NCBI GenBank assembly: GCA_017537905.1 | Contig: JAFYJX010000027.1 | Coordinates: forward strand, 1-23,058 | Direction of reading: 5' to 3' | Source: Clostridiales bacterium | Lineage (GTDB): Bacteria; Bacillota_A; Clostridia; Saccharofermentanales; Saccharofermentanaceae | Length of the DNA: 23,058 nucleotides | In this document: positions 15,315-23,058 of the stretch, one piece after another | How positions within the stretch are numbered: the first letter of the stretch is position 1 | Layout: each line of letters opens with the position of its first letter | Position numbers and translations under genes: made by a program | Notes under the pieces: model-generated | Databases searched by the model: none | What the model saw: only the letters and a program-made list of their open reading frames with translations | What the model was told of the DNA's origin: nothing

Positions 15315-17167
15315 CCGACTAATTTCATTAAATATTTCGCGTTTGACTGTCTGCTTATACCGGAAGAAAGTCTGTAATCGAACGTTATTCCGGTATCGGT
15401 GTAAGCCTCTGAAAAGTGATAGTACCTTATATTATCAAACCCCTTCTCGGTCTTATCGATCATCGCATAATCGTGAGTCGTCATAAGACCGCAGATATAA
15501 GGTTTTGATAACTTCTTTAATACAGTGAGAGCACCTTCTGTCCTGTCATCGGAATTTGTTCCTCTGAAGATCTCATCGATAAGGAACAGCAGAGCCTTCT
15601 CATCCCCTGCAGCATTGACGATGCCGGAGATCCTTATTAGTTCAGCTTTGAATGTGCTCATATTCTCTTCGATGCTGTCTACGATCCTCATCGAGCTCAT
15701 TACCCTCATTCTTCCAAGCTTAAGGCTTGATGCGGGAACAAGTCCGCCCGTCAGGGCAAGGATCGAGCAGACACCTACAGTTCTTATCATTGTCGTCTTG
15801 CCGGACATGTTAGATCCTGTAATTATCGCTATATCCTTATTAATTGTTACCGAGTTCCTGACAACTGTCTCATGTTCCAAAAGAGGATGTGCAAGATCAA
15901 TGCCTTCGAAATATGCATTATCTGAAGCCTTGTCTGATTCAACGAATTCAGGGAAAGTGCTCTCTTCCAGTACAAGACCCGTCTGGGCAGCACACATAAG
16001 GGATTCGATCTCGGACAGACCATCTATATAAGAAGGAAGATCCTTTCCGTGATTAACAGCCCAGTTTCCGAGAAGGAACGAAATAAGATAATCCAAAGGT
16101 GCAATGAGATTGAAAATAAGCGCGAACAAAGGCTGCGTGCGGATACCCGCAAACCTTAATGCGTTATCGAGCTTCTTTAAGGATTCATATGCACCGTCAG
16201 AATCTGAAGTTCCCTTTATAAGAGACTTTATAAGTTCATCTTCATATCCCGCATCACCTAAGATCTTATAGAGCTTAAGCATCGTCTTAACCTGGTTAGG
16301 CATACCTTCACAGGCCTTAAGGTATGGCTCGTTAAATGTACGTCCTATCATAAAGATAAAGAGATTAATAATAAGACATGCAGGGATTGACGCAGATGCG
16401 CGGTCAGGAAATGCGATATAAGCGAAAGGAACAGCAAGCCAGATAACACAGCCTAAAATGGCGATAACGTTTGCTATAGTCTTTGTTTTCGCGCCTGTGG
16501 CGGCAAAATCCATAAGAGCCTTGGGATCTTTGGTCATCCTGCCCATCCTGGCCGTAGCCTGATAGTCCAGAAGGACCTCCGGCTTACTGATAAGTTCCTT
16601 TACTGCGGACTGCTTTGCCTTAAGCTCGTCAACGGATATACCGGATACATGGGGCTTCAAAAGGCTGTCTGCAAATCTTCTTCTTCCGAATGCAGTTTCA
16701 GAAACATTGAATAATGAGAATAATGATTTCTTTCCGAAAACATCGAGATCCAGACAATAATCGTGGGAAGGTTCATCAAAATCCTTACCGTAAAGCCTGC
16801 TCTTTGCAAAGCCGATGTCCTCTGCCCTCTTTAAGCCCTTAACTGCAATATTGCGGAGCTCATTGAAATCGCCCTTGATCCTGGCAATATAAGAAGCGTT
16901 GACTTTGGAGAGCTCAGTTAAATAATTAACTTTATCTATAATGCCGCCGTGGATTATGCACAGAACTATAAATGCTATAAAAACTGCAGTTCCGGCAAAA
17001 TACAAAAGCGGGATATTTGCTGCATATGCACCTACGAAAAGCGCTGCCGCGCCAAGAAAAGAAATCAATCTCAAAAATGATAAAATGCCGCTCTGCCTTC
17101 CGTATTTGGCAAGACCGGCAATTATTTCCTTTTCCTTATCTTCGTAGTATTTAAGATCAGCTTTCAT
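15305..17167 (-). CDS. Membrane-anchored MutS-family ATPase
   Basis: This 620-residue protein has the MutS core and ATPase domains but not the N-terminal mismatch-reading domain. After a short cytosolic start come two hydrophobic helices (28-49, 53-73), a helical region, then more hydrophobic helices (about 232-252, 261-276 and perhaps 345-367), and the MutS ABC-type ATPase with Walker A GSNMSGKT (451-458), Walker B LLFLIDE (526-532) and the TTHDY switch. Such transmembrane MutS relatives are known in Bacillota and Bacteroidota but not well characterised, and mismatch repair should not be assumed. The ATG at 17167 is chosen over an in-frame ATG 48 codons upstream: an AAAGG site precedes it, and the upstream extension is only a Gln/Arg-rich shadow of the sirtuin tail. 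It overlaps the sirtuin gene by 11 bp. Confidence 0.85.
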   Translation of the reverse strand: MKADLKYYEDKEKEIIAGLAKYGRQSGILSFLRLISFLGAAALFVGAYAANIPLLYFAGTAVFIAFIVLCIIHGGIIDKVNYLTELSKVNASYIARIKGDFNELRNIAVKGLKRAEDIGFAKSRLYGKDFDEPSHDYCLDLDVFGKKSLFSLFNVSETAFGRRRFADSLLKPHVSGISVDELKAKQSAVKELISKPEVLLDYQATARMGRMTKDPKALMDFAATGAKTKTIANVIAILGCVIWLAVPFAYIAFPDRASASIPACLIINLFIFMIGRTFNEPYLKACEGMPNQVKTMLKLYKILGDAGYEDELIKSLIKGTSDSDGAYESLKKLDNALRFAGIRTQPLFALIFNLIAPLDYLISFLLGNWAVNHGKDLPSYIDGLSEIESLMCAAQTGLVLEESTFPEFVESDKASDNAYFEGIDLAHPLLEHETVVRNSVTINKDIAIITGSNMSGKTTMIRTVGVCSILALTGGLVPASSLKLGRMRVMSSMRIVDSIEENMSTFKAELIRISGIVNAAGDEKALLFLIDEIFRGTNSDDRTEGALTVLKKLSKPYICGLMTTHDYAMIDKTEKGFDNIRYYHFSEAYTDTGITFDYRLSSGISRQSNAKYLMKLVGIE

Positions 17168-18110
17168 TTTTCTTCGCCTTTGAAGCTGCTGGTTTCTTGG
17201 CTGAAGGTTTCTTTGTAGTTTCTTTCTTTGAAGCAGCCGCCTTTGTGGTTGTCTTTGATGCTGATTTAGCAGTTGACTTGGAAGCCGTCTTTGAAGTTGT
17301 CTTCTTTGCACCTGTCTTGGAAGCCGTAGTCTTCCTTGAAACGCGCTTGGGAACGACCTTATCTAATACTTCACCTACATTATCGTGGATGGTAAGGAGA
17401 GCCTTAAGATCCATATATGTGGAGCTCTTGTTGATGATGACGATCCTGTCGTGCTTTAAGAACTGTGCGAAAGTAGCAGCCGGATAAACCGTAAGCGATG
17501 TTCCCGCAATTATCATGAGGTCGCACTTCTTAACTGCCTTGATCGCATTATCAACATTCTCGTGCTCTAAGTTCTCTTCATAAAGGACGATGTCAGGTCT
17601 GACGATGCCGCCGCACTTATCGCAGTGAGGAACGCCCTCCTGGGATGCGATATATTCGATATTGAACTTCTTGCCGCAGTCCATGCAGTAGTTTCTGTAT
17701 ACAGAGCCGTGAAGCTCTATTACACACTTACTGCCTGCTTCCTGGTGAAGATTATCGATATTCTGTGTGATTATAGCCTTAAGCTTGCCCTGTCTCTCAA
17801 GTCTTACAAGTGCCTTGTGTGCCTTGTTCGGTCTTGCATCAGGATAGATGAGCTTACGCTTATAGAAATCATAGAAATCTTCGGGATGCTCCATGAAGAA
17901 ATCGTGGGCAATAATGTCGATAGGTCTGTACTTTGTGCCGCTCTCGGTATTGTAGATGCCGGCGCCGCTTCTGAAATCAGGAATTCCACTCTCGGTTGAT
18001 ACACCTGCTCCACCAAGGAACACGATGTATTTGGACTCGTTGATCAGCTCCTTGAGCTGCTTTATCTTGTCCTCTCTGACACTGCCGAATCTGTCAATCC
18101 TAGTTTCCAC
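17157..18110 (-). CDS. cobB: Sirtuin NAD-dependent protein deacylase with histone-H1-like tail
   Basis: Sirtuins remove acyl groups from lysines using NAD. The catalytic core (about 15-255) shows GAGVSTESGIPDFRS (34-48), TQNIDNLH (115-122), catalytic His134 in IELHGS, four zinc cysteines (142, 145, 163, 166) and GTSLTVYPA (203-211). Usual bacterial sirtuins end near 240-250 residues; this one is 317 long because of a tail (about 256-317) made almost only of Lys, Ala, Ser and Thr, with units such as KTTASK and KSASK, like bacterial histone-H1-like proteins. The tail suggests binding to DNA, RNA or another polyanion. The start is GTG at 18110 with GAGG 8 nt upstream, 14 bp after the PH-like gene. 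Confidence 0.92.
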   Translation of the reverse strand: METRIDRFGSVREDKIKQLKELINESKYIVFLGGAGVSTESGIPDFRSGAGIYNTESGTKYRPIDIIAHDFFMEHPEDFYDFYKRKLIYPDARPNKAHKALVRLERQGKLKAIITQNIDNLHQEAGSKCVIELHGSVYRNYCMDCGKKFNIEYIASQEGVPHCDKCGGIVRPDIVLYEENLEHENVDNAIKAVKKCDLMIIAGTSLTVYPAATFAQFLKHDRIVIINKSSTYMDLKALLTIHDNVGEVLDKVVPKRVSRKTTASKTGAKKTTSKTASKSTAKSASKTTTKAAASKKETTKKPSAKKPAASKAKKNES

Positions 18111-18124
18111 TACTTAAACCTCAA

Positions 18125-18580
18125 TTAATGAACATCAGGTATTCCGTCGCCGTCAAGATCAACACCTTCAAGATCGCCGTGATCGTGGAACAAGCCTGCT
18201 GCGCCGAACATTTCTTTGCCGGTAACACGCTTCTCATCACGTCTCTGCTCAACCAATGTGCTCAGAGCCTTCCTGATCCTGTCAGGTGTCTTAATATTCT
18301 TAAGTTCAAGGATCGGTGTGGATTTATCTGCTGTAGTGAGGATTACAGAACCGACACCGAATATCTTCTGCCAGATAGACTGCTTGAATGTGATATCCAA
18401 AACCCTGTATAAAAGGATCTCTTCAGAACTGATGTTGAAGATACCCTTCTTATAGTACAGTTTGTTCTGTGTGAAACTGTAGATAGTAAAGGAGATGGGC
18501 ATGCCTAAATATCTCTTCCTGTCCTGCCAGAGAACCTCTTCCTTCTCGGTAAGATTAGTAAGTTTATCGATTCTGCCCAT
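18125..18580 (-). CDS. PH-like domain protein with C-terminal calcium-loop-like motif
   Basis: Residues about 15-112 of this 151-residue protein look like a bacterial PH domain of the YdbS/YdbT (bPH2) type: a strand-rich run with LGMPISFTIYSFTQNKLYYKKG, SSEEILLYRVLDITFKQS and FGVGSVILTTADKS. Unlike YdbS it has no clear transmembrane helices. The C-terminus HDHGDLEGVDLDGDGIPDVH carries DxDxDGxxxD spacing (D141, D143, D145, D149) like an EF-hand or dockerin calcium loop, plus several His. AAGGGAG is 8 nt before the ATG. It is the first gene of the PH-sirtuin-MutS operon. Function is unknown. Confidence 0.78.
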   Translation of the reverse strand: MGRIDKLTNLTEKEEVLWQDRKRYLGMPISFTIYSFTQNKLYYKKGIFNISSEEILLYRVLDITFKQSIWQKIFGVGSVILTTADKSTPILELKNIKTPDRIRKALSTLVEQRRDEKRVTGKEMFGAAGLFHDHGDLEGVDLDGDGIPDVH

Positions 18581-18626
18581 AAATTAAGCTCCCTTCGGGA
18601 AGGCAATATTGCTCTTCACAACTTAC

Positions 18627-18656
18627 ATTATAATAAAAAACACTTTATGTGAACAA
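18627..18656 (-). promoter_or_regulatory. Promoter of the PH-sirtuin-MutS operon
   Basis: A perfect minus-strand TATAAT (18632-18627) has TTGTTC (18656-18651) 18 bp upstream; an alternative TTCACA is at only 15 bp. The leader would be about 40 nt. A perfect 16-bp palindrome lies about 18 bp further upstream. Confidence 0.55.
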
Positions 18657-18674
18657 AGAAATTGAAAATGAAAT

Positions 18675-18690
18675 GTAATATTAATATTAC
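18675..18690. promoter_or_regulatory. Perfect 16-bp AT-rich palindrome, possible operator
   Basis: GTAATATTAATATTAC is identical to its reverse complement. It includes the TAA stop of the deacetylase-like gene and lies just upstream of the -35 box of the next operon, which fits an activator or repressor site. An AT-only core makes chance occurrence plausible. Confidence 0.35.
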
Positions 18691-20597
18691 CCTTTCTTCT
18701 TATCGTTCTGCTTTTTATCAGAGTTCTGGGTCCTGACAGGGTCAATGATCTCTGTGTAATCGAAGAGTTCCTTATATGCTTTTCGGTTCAAAGTCTTATA
18801 ACTCATCATGGCACGGTCAACAAACAGATAGTTATCACCATAGATGTGATAAGGCGTTGCGCCGCCTCCGAAAAAGATCCTGAATCCTCTGTTCTTATAA
18901 TAGACCGCCCTGTCATCCGTACCGTAGATGTAGTTGCCGTTCGGATATACGAGAATATGGACCTCACCAAACAGGCTTCCTATCTGGTCCATCCACTTGG
19001 TATGGTCATCTACAAGCACCTGTTTCTCGGTATTTCTGCAGTCAGCTATATAACCGTAGGTACAGGATGCGAACTTCCAGCCGTTGTCGGCAAGCACATT
19101 CTTGATAGCAGTAACCTGGTCTCTCGCATAATCGATATCATCGTTTGTAGGATTGATCGTGGGAAGATTTACGGCTGCCAGAGCGGCATTTCTGTCTTCG
19201 ATCTCACCTGCCGCAACGACATAGCCGAATACCGCTTCGTGACCGCTTACCGAAATGATTCCCTTCGCACCATCATATGTGAAATCCGGATGCCTCTCGA
19301 CAAATACATCAAGAAGACCGATAGCTTCGGCCGTCCTGCTGACGACATTCTCGCCTGCGGAATTCTTATATTCGCCGCATACCTGGTTCTCATCATTAAG
19401 GACAAGCCTTCTGCACGTACCGCAGTTATATGCAGACGCGCTGTACTGGAGGTCTTCGATAACAACGATCAAAGGCTTCTTGCCCTTAGGAACCTTAAGG
19501 TTACGCTCGAGAAGGAACGTCGGGTCGCTCTGGTCGATCAGATTCTCAACGTCAACCAGAACATATCCCCTCTCATAGAGGTTCTCCAAGATCTTCTCGA
19601 ATTCCCTGTTGGTAAGATAAAGGCTCGTGTTGGGAGAATGTACCCTTCCCTTAAAAGCAACTTCGTTGTCCGCAATAAGGGATCTTACACAGATACATTC
19701 GATCTTGCCTCTGTATTCCTTGACCTCACTCGTGTGTGAAGTAGCTTCGAGAAGGCTGCTCTTGATAAGTTCGTCTTCAGGGAAAATAACAGCCAGATCA
19801 GAGAAAAGCTTCTCTGCGGAATAGAACTTCATTGTCTGTAGCAGATGGTCGCCTTCAGCCATCATCGGCTCATACATCGTCTCTTTTATTGCAGCGATCC
19901 TCTTTTCGCAGTAATCGCCGACGAATCCGTCATAGCCGTTATCGACCTGGGTATATTTCTGTACGGCAGCGATATAGTCACCTTCGCTGAGCTTAACCTC
20001 GGCAGTCTGGACGTCACCTGTAGCAGTCTCGATATAATCCAATTCTCTCTTAAGAGGATTTGCAGTCGCGGAAAAATTACCAATCGGCGCAACCTGCTCG
20101 AAAAAGTACATAACGACAGGCTTTTCGACCTTGCCTAAGAGGAAATCTTCACATATGCTGTTAAGCCTCTCGGAAACGACAGAGCTCGTAAGTTCCTTCA
20201 TGGAATCAAGGAAATTGATATCACTCGGAGTCAGTACATAACGGTTGCTGACGATACGGTTGCAGATCGTATCCACACGTTCCCTGACGATGGCCTGCAT
20301 ATCATTCAGCATCTGGATCCTTGTGGCATTCGAAGCCTGGTCATCAGGAGAAGACTTCAATACTTCATCCTGAATGCCGCGGTAGATATCAAGAGCATCA
20401 TTATAACGTCCCTCATCGATCGCCAGTTCAAAACTCGGAACAGTCTCTAATTCATAAGCATTCTTACTTCCGAGAATAACGGTCGTTATCGTGAGGGCAA
20501 TGATCATGACACCACAAAGTATGGCTGCGATGTTGTAGCCCTTTGTGTTCTTTATCTCGTCATCACCGACGTAATACTCGGAAGAAAATACCGTCAC
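18687..20597 (-). CDS. Membrane-anchored TPR plus degenerate polysaccharide-deacetylase-like protein
   Basis: This 636-residue protein has one N-terminal membrane helix (about 22-43), so the rest is probably outside the cell. Residues about 52-290 contain TPR-like helical pairs (ELAIDEGRYNDALDIYRGI, KLSEGDYIAAVQKYTQV). From about 325 the pattern resembles polysaccharide deacetylases: LTNREFEKILENLYERGYVLV, then PLIVVIEDLQY (376-385) where FDDG is expected, LADNGWKFASCTYGY where an HTxxH motif is expected, and VHILVYPNGN where RPPxG is expected. The metal-binding His residues appear lost, so it is probably inactive or binds rather than cleaves glycans. It starts with GTG, overlapping the parC stop as GTGA, without a clear ribosome site, so translation is probably coupled to parC. 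Confidence 0.78.
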   Translation of the reverse strand: MTVFSSEYYVGDDEIKNTKGYNIAAILCGVMIIALTITTVILGSKNAYELETVPSFELAIDEGRYNDALDIYRGIQDEVLKSSPDDQASNATRIQMLNDMQAIVRERVDTICNRIVSNRYVLTPSDINFLDSMKELTSSVVSERLNSICEDFLLGKVEKPVVMYFFEQVAPIGNFSATANPLKRELDYIETATGDVQTAEVKLSEGDYIAAVQKYTQVDNGYDGFVGDYCEKRIAAIKETMYEPMMAEGDHLLQTMKFYSAEKLFSDLAVIFPEDELIKSSLLEATSHTSEVKEYRGKIECICVRSLIADNEVAFKGRVHSPNTSLYLTNREFEKILENLYERGYVLVDVENLIDQSDPTFLLERNLKVPKGKKPLIVVIEDLQYSASAYNCGTCRRLVLNDENQVCGEYKNSAGENVVSRTAEAIGLLDVFVERHPDFTYDGAKGIISVSGHEAVFGYVVAAGEIEDRNAALAAVNLPTINPTNDDIDYARDQVTAIKNVLADNGWKFASCTYGYIADCRNTEKQVLVDDHTKWMDQIGSLFGEVHILVYPNGNYIYGTDDRAVYYKNRGFRIFFGGGATPYHIYGDNYLFVDRAMMSYKTLNRKAYKELFDYTEIIDPVRTQNSDKKQNDKKKG

Positions 20598-22855
20598 TTC
20601 AGATCATCAAAGCTAACCTGCTTCGCCTCCAATGAATTCTCTCTTATATAGTAACCGATTGCCGGAACCTTACGGATCCTGTAGTACTCGGGATCCTGAA
20701 CGTCGACTTCCGCAAGACGCGCGAGCGACTTCAATACGGAACCCTTCTTTGATACAAGGAGCTGAACACCCTGTGTGGTTCTTGTCGTCTTAAGCGGGAT
20801 CAGGGATGCCTTAAATACTGCAGCCTTATCAAGACTGTTGGTAACGATAAGATCCGGATCCTCTGTCTCATCGAGGAGCATGAAGCCAATGGCCTTGCTT
20901 CCGTCAAAGTAAGCGTTAATAAGCTTCTTTCTGTTCTGCTTTGTCTCATATGCAGAGATCGGGAATCTGGCAGCTTTACCGTTCTCGAAAGCGATGAAGA
21001 GGATTCCCTTATAGTCGGTCGTGGAGATCATGAACATCGGTCTCTCGCCGTCTTCCATTTCGAGTTCGGAAGACAGGAAGTGTCCGAGATCACCCGGCTT
21101 CGTGTCGGAGAAATCGTAAACGTGAGTCTTATAAAGATTGCACTTGTCGGTAAAGATAAGAAGATCTGACTTGTTCTCACACTCAAAGCCCATGAAGATC
21201 TCGTCATCATCCTTTGTCTTAAGTTCGCCGGCGCTCTGCAAAGACTTCATCGTGTGCTTCTTAAGATAGCCGTGACGCGTAAGCATGAGGTGGAGCCTGT
21301 AATCGGGAATAACCGCAGACTCAACAAATGTCTCAGTCTCTTCCATTCCGACAAGCTCGGACCTTCTAGGCTGCCCGTACTTCTCTGCAACTTCCTTCAA
21401 TGTCTTTGCAATGAGATTGTTGATCCTTCGAGGGCTTCCCAGGAGATCTTCGGTATCAGCGATATCAGCCTTAAGCTTATCTCTGTCAGCGATCCTGTTT
21501 AAGATATACTGCTTGTTGATGTTACGGAGCTTGATCTCTGCAACATATTCAGCCTGCTCTTCATCAATACCGAAGCCCTTCATGAGGTTAGGGATAACGT
21601 CAGTTTCGAGCTCTGTCTCCCTGATGATCTTAATAGCCTTATCGATGTCTAAGAGGATAACTGCAAGACCGTCTAACAGGTGCAGTCTCTTCTTCATCTT
21701 ATCAAGGTTAAAAGCGAGCTCACGGCAGACGCAGGTCCTTCTCCACTTGAGCCATTCGTCAAGGATCTGGGCAATTCCCATTACTCTCGGTGAACCGTCA
21801 ATAAGGATATTGAAATTGCATGAGAAAGTATCTTCAAGCTTTGTAAATCTGAAGAGCTTAGTCATGAGCTGTTCGTGATCAGTACCGCGCTTGCAGTCGA
21901 TCGTTATCTTAAGACCGTCAAGGTCAGTCTCGTCACGGATGTCAGCGATCTCTTTTGCCTTACCGCTCTTAACGAGATCCGCGATATTGTCGATAATGGC
22001 TTCAACGCTTGTAGAATAAGGGATCTCAGTGATCTCGATAAGATTTTTCGCCTTGTCTACCTGATACTTAGCTCTTACCGAGAAAGTTCCCTTGCCGGTA
22101 TCGTAGATAGCCTTCATCTGTTCCTTGTCGTAAAGGATCTTACCGCCGCCCGAGAAGTCAGGTGCTGGCATGATCTCCAGAAGATCAGTATTGGGATCTC
22201 TAAGATATGCTTCAGCAGCAGCGCAGACTTCAGCGAGATTGAAAGAACATATATTGGATGCCATACCTACGGCGATACCCTGGTTGGCATTTACGAGAAC
22301 TGCCGGGAATGTTGTAGGAAGAAGCGAAGGTTCCTTAAGCGTGCCGTCGTAGTTATCGATCATATCGACGGCATCTTTATCGATGCCCTTAAAGATCTCT
22401 TCGCAGATCTTCTCGAGTCTGACCTCTGTATAACGCGGAGCTGCACACTGCATGTCTCTGGAATACTGCTTACCGAAGTTACCCTTCGAATCAACGAAAG
22501 GATGCAGTAATGAACCGTTACCTCTGGTAAGTCTTACCATCGTATCGTAGATAGCCTGGTCGCCGTGAGGATTGAGCTTCATGGTCTGTCCGACTACGTT
22601 AGCGGACTTGGTCCTGTTGCCGCCCAAAAGTCCCATCTTATACATCGTATAAAGGAGCTTTCTGTGCGAAGGCTTGAAGCCGTCGATCTCAGGAATAGCA
22701 CGGGATACAATGACGCTCATTGCATACGGCATGTAGTTGATCTCGAGCATCTCGGTTATCGGCTGATCGATAGCCGGCATGTCCTTGGCATTGCTGTCGG
22801 TAAGCCTTGCCTTAAGTGAATCTGAATTGATATCTTCTTTTTTCTTACGTGCCAT
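20594..22855 (-). CDS. parC: DNA topoisomerase IV subunit A
   Basis: This 753-residue type IIA topoisomerase A subunit cuts and rejoins DNA; with ParE it unlinks daughter chromosomes. Landmarks are MPYAMSVIVSRAIPEIDGFKPSHRK near 42-66, the quinolone-region helix with NPHGDQAIYD (95-104), and catalytic Tyr142 in AAPRYTEVRL. The C-terminal domain is short and I see no GyrA box (QRRGGKG), which supports topoisomerase IV over gyrase. The position matching E. coli GyrA Ser83 / ParC Ser80 is Gln100. It starts 5 bp after parE, with AGGGTGA just upstream of the ATG. A second-type gyrase cannot be fully excluded. Confidence 0.92.
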   Translation of the reverse strand: MARKKKEDINSDSLKARLTDSNAKDMPAIDQPITEMLEINYMPYAMSVIVSRAIPEIDGFKPSHRKLLYTMYKMGLLGGNRTKSANVVGQTMKLNPHGDQAIYDTMVRLTRGNGSLLHPFVDSKGNFGKQYSRDMQCAAPRYTEVRLEKICEEIFKGIDKDAVDMIDNYDGTLKEPSLLPTTFPAVLVNANQGIAVGMASNICSFNLAEVCAAAEAYLRDPNTDLLEIMPAPDFSGGGKILYDKEQMKAIYDTGKGTFSVRAKYQVDKAKNLIEITEIPYSTSVEAIIDNIADLVKSGKAKEIADIRDETDLDGLKITIDCKRGTDHEQLMTKLFRFTKLEDTFSCNFNILIDGSPRVMGIAQILDEWLKWRRTCVCRELAFNLDKMKKRLHLLDGLAVILLDIDKAIKIIRETELETDVIPNLMKGFGIDEEQAEYVAEIKLRNINKQYILNRIADRDKLKADIADTEDLLGSPRRINNLIAKTLKEVAEKYGQPRRSELVGMEETETFVESAVIPDYRLHLMLTRHGYLKKHTMKSLQSAGELKTKDDDEIFMGFECENKSDLLIFTDKCNLYKTHVYDFSDTKPGDLGHFLSSELEMEDGERPMFMISTTDYKGILFIAFENGKAARFPISAYETKQNRKKLINAYFDGSKAIGFMLLDETEDPDLIVTNSLDKAAVFKASLIPLKTTRTTQGVQLLVSKKGSVLKSLARLAEVDVQDPEYYRIRKVPAIGYYIRENSLEAKQVSFDDLK

Positions 22856-22860
22856 TTACA

Positions 22861-23058
22861 TCACCCTAAATCAAGCATATCGAGGTACTTCTTACCATCC
22901 ATCTCGATATGGAGTTTTCTTCCTGCAAGGTTGTCTCCGAGGAGAAGGTCAAATACCTCCGCGGTCCTCATCGCATCTTCCGGACAAGCCTTGATAAGTC
23001 TCCTGGACTTCGGATTCATGGTAGTCTTCCACATCATCTCAGGCTCGTTCTCACCCAA
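22861..23058 (-). CDS. parE: DNA topoisomerase IV subunit B, C-terminal fragment
   Basis: Only the last 65 codons lie in the window; the 5' part is beyond the right edge. The residues GENEPEMMWKTTMNP and SRRLIKA match the end of the TOPRIM/C-terminal region of GyrB/ParE, where KGLGEM...W.TTM(D/N)P is conserved, followed by the closing Asp/Leu-rich segment DMLDLG. The stop is 5 bp before parC, so the two subunits form one operon. Assignment as ParE rather than GyrB follows from parC being the partner. Confidence 0.88.
   Translation of the reverse strand: MGENEPEMMWKTTMNPKSRRLIKACPEDAMRTAEVFDLLLGDNLAGRKLHIEMDGKKYLDMLDLG

Noticed and set aside
17168..17311. N-terminal extension of the MutS-like protein
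   Set aside because: The Gln/Arg/Leu-rich 48 residues are a frame-shifted reading of the sirtuin tail repeats. The ATG at 17167 has its own AAAGG site and begins the homologous-looking part.
18846..19739. 297-codon plus-strand open frame
   Set aside because: It is antisense to the deacetylase-like gene, resembles no family and breaks the operon layout.
21875..22510. 211-codon plus-strand open frame
   Set aside because: It is antisense within parC, which is certain by motifs.

Overview
The window looks like a chromosomal segment of a Bacillota bacterium, probably class Clostridia. It has moderate GC, strong AGGAGG-type ribosome binding sites, frequent GTG/TTG starts, sigma-A-type promoters with TATAAT boxes, a tRNA gene with an encoded CCA end, and a typical Clostridia gene set (RqcH, RuvABC, QueH, ParE/ParC, pyrimidine-nucleoside phosphorylase). 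Genus cannot be fixed by reading alone. No IS elements, phage genes, CRISPR arrays or rRNA were seen, and no gap between genes exceeds about 160 bases.

Layout. (1) 1-4945, plus strand: a promoter, then two tandem divergent ribose-phosphate pyrophosphokinase (PRPP synthetase) paralogs, a small two-pass membrane protein with a basic serine-rich head, and rqcH (ribosome rescue). (2) 4927-9241, minus strand: pdp, then ruvC-ruvA-ruvB-queH behind their own promoter; queH and rqcH converge and overlap by 19 bp. (3) 9355-10676, plus strand: a Gfo/Idh/MocA oxidoreductase and tRNA-Lys(CTT) with a textbook promoter and a terminator that also reads as a terminator on the other strand. (4) 10697-15180, minus strand: a four-gene signalling cassette in the order kinase, vWA protein, PP2C phosphatase, Ala/Glu/Lys-rich helical protein. 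(5) 15305-18580, minus strand: a PH-like domain protein, a sirtuin with a histone-H1-like tail, and a membrane-anchored MutS-family ATPase, read from one promoter. (6) 18687-23058, minus strand: the 3' end of parE, parC, and a membrane-anchored protein with a degenerate polysaccharide-deacetylase-like domain.

The most interesting part is region 4. A protein kinase, a phosphatase and a vWA protein form the triad known from TerY-P type phosphorylation systems. Here no TerD-like gene is nearby, the kinase carries an N-terminal region that resembles a PIN fold, and the fourth gene encodes a long charged helix flanked by Ser/Thr-rich ends that could be scaffold or substrate. Second in interest is the PRPP synthetase pair: the upstream copy has lost the Lys and Arg of the catalytic loop that the downstream copy keeps, which suggests a catalytic/regulatory pair. 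The sirtuin tail, the catalytically degenerate deacetylase-like protein and the membrane MutS are further unusual architectures.
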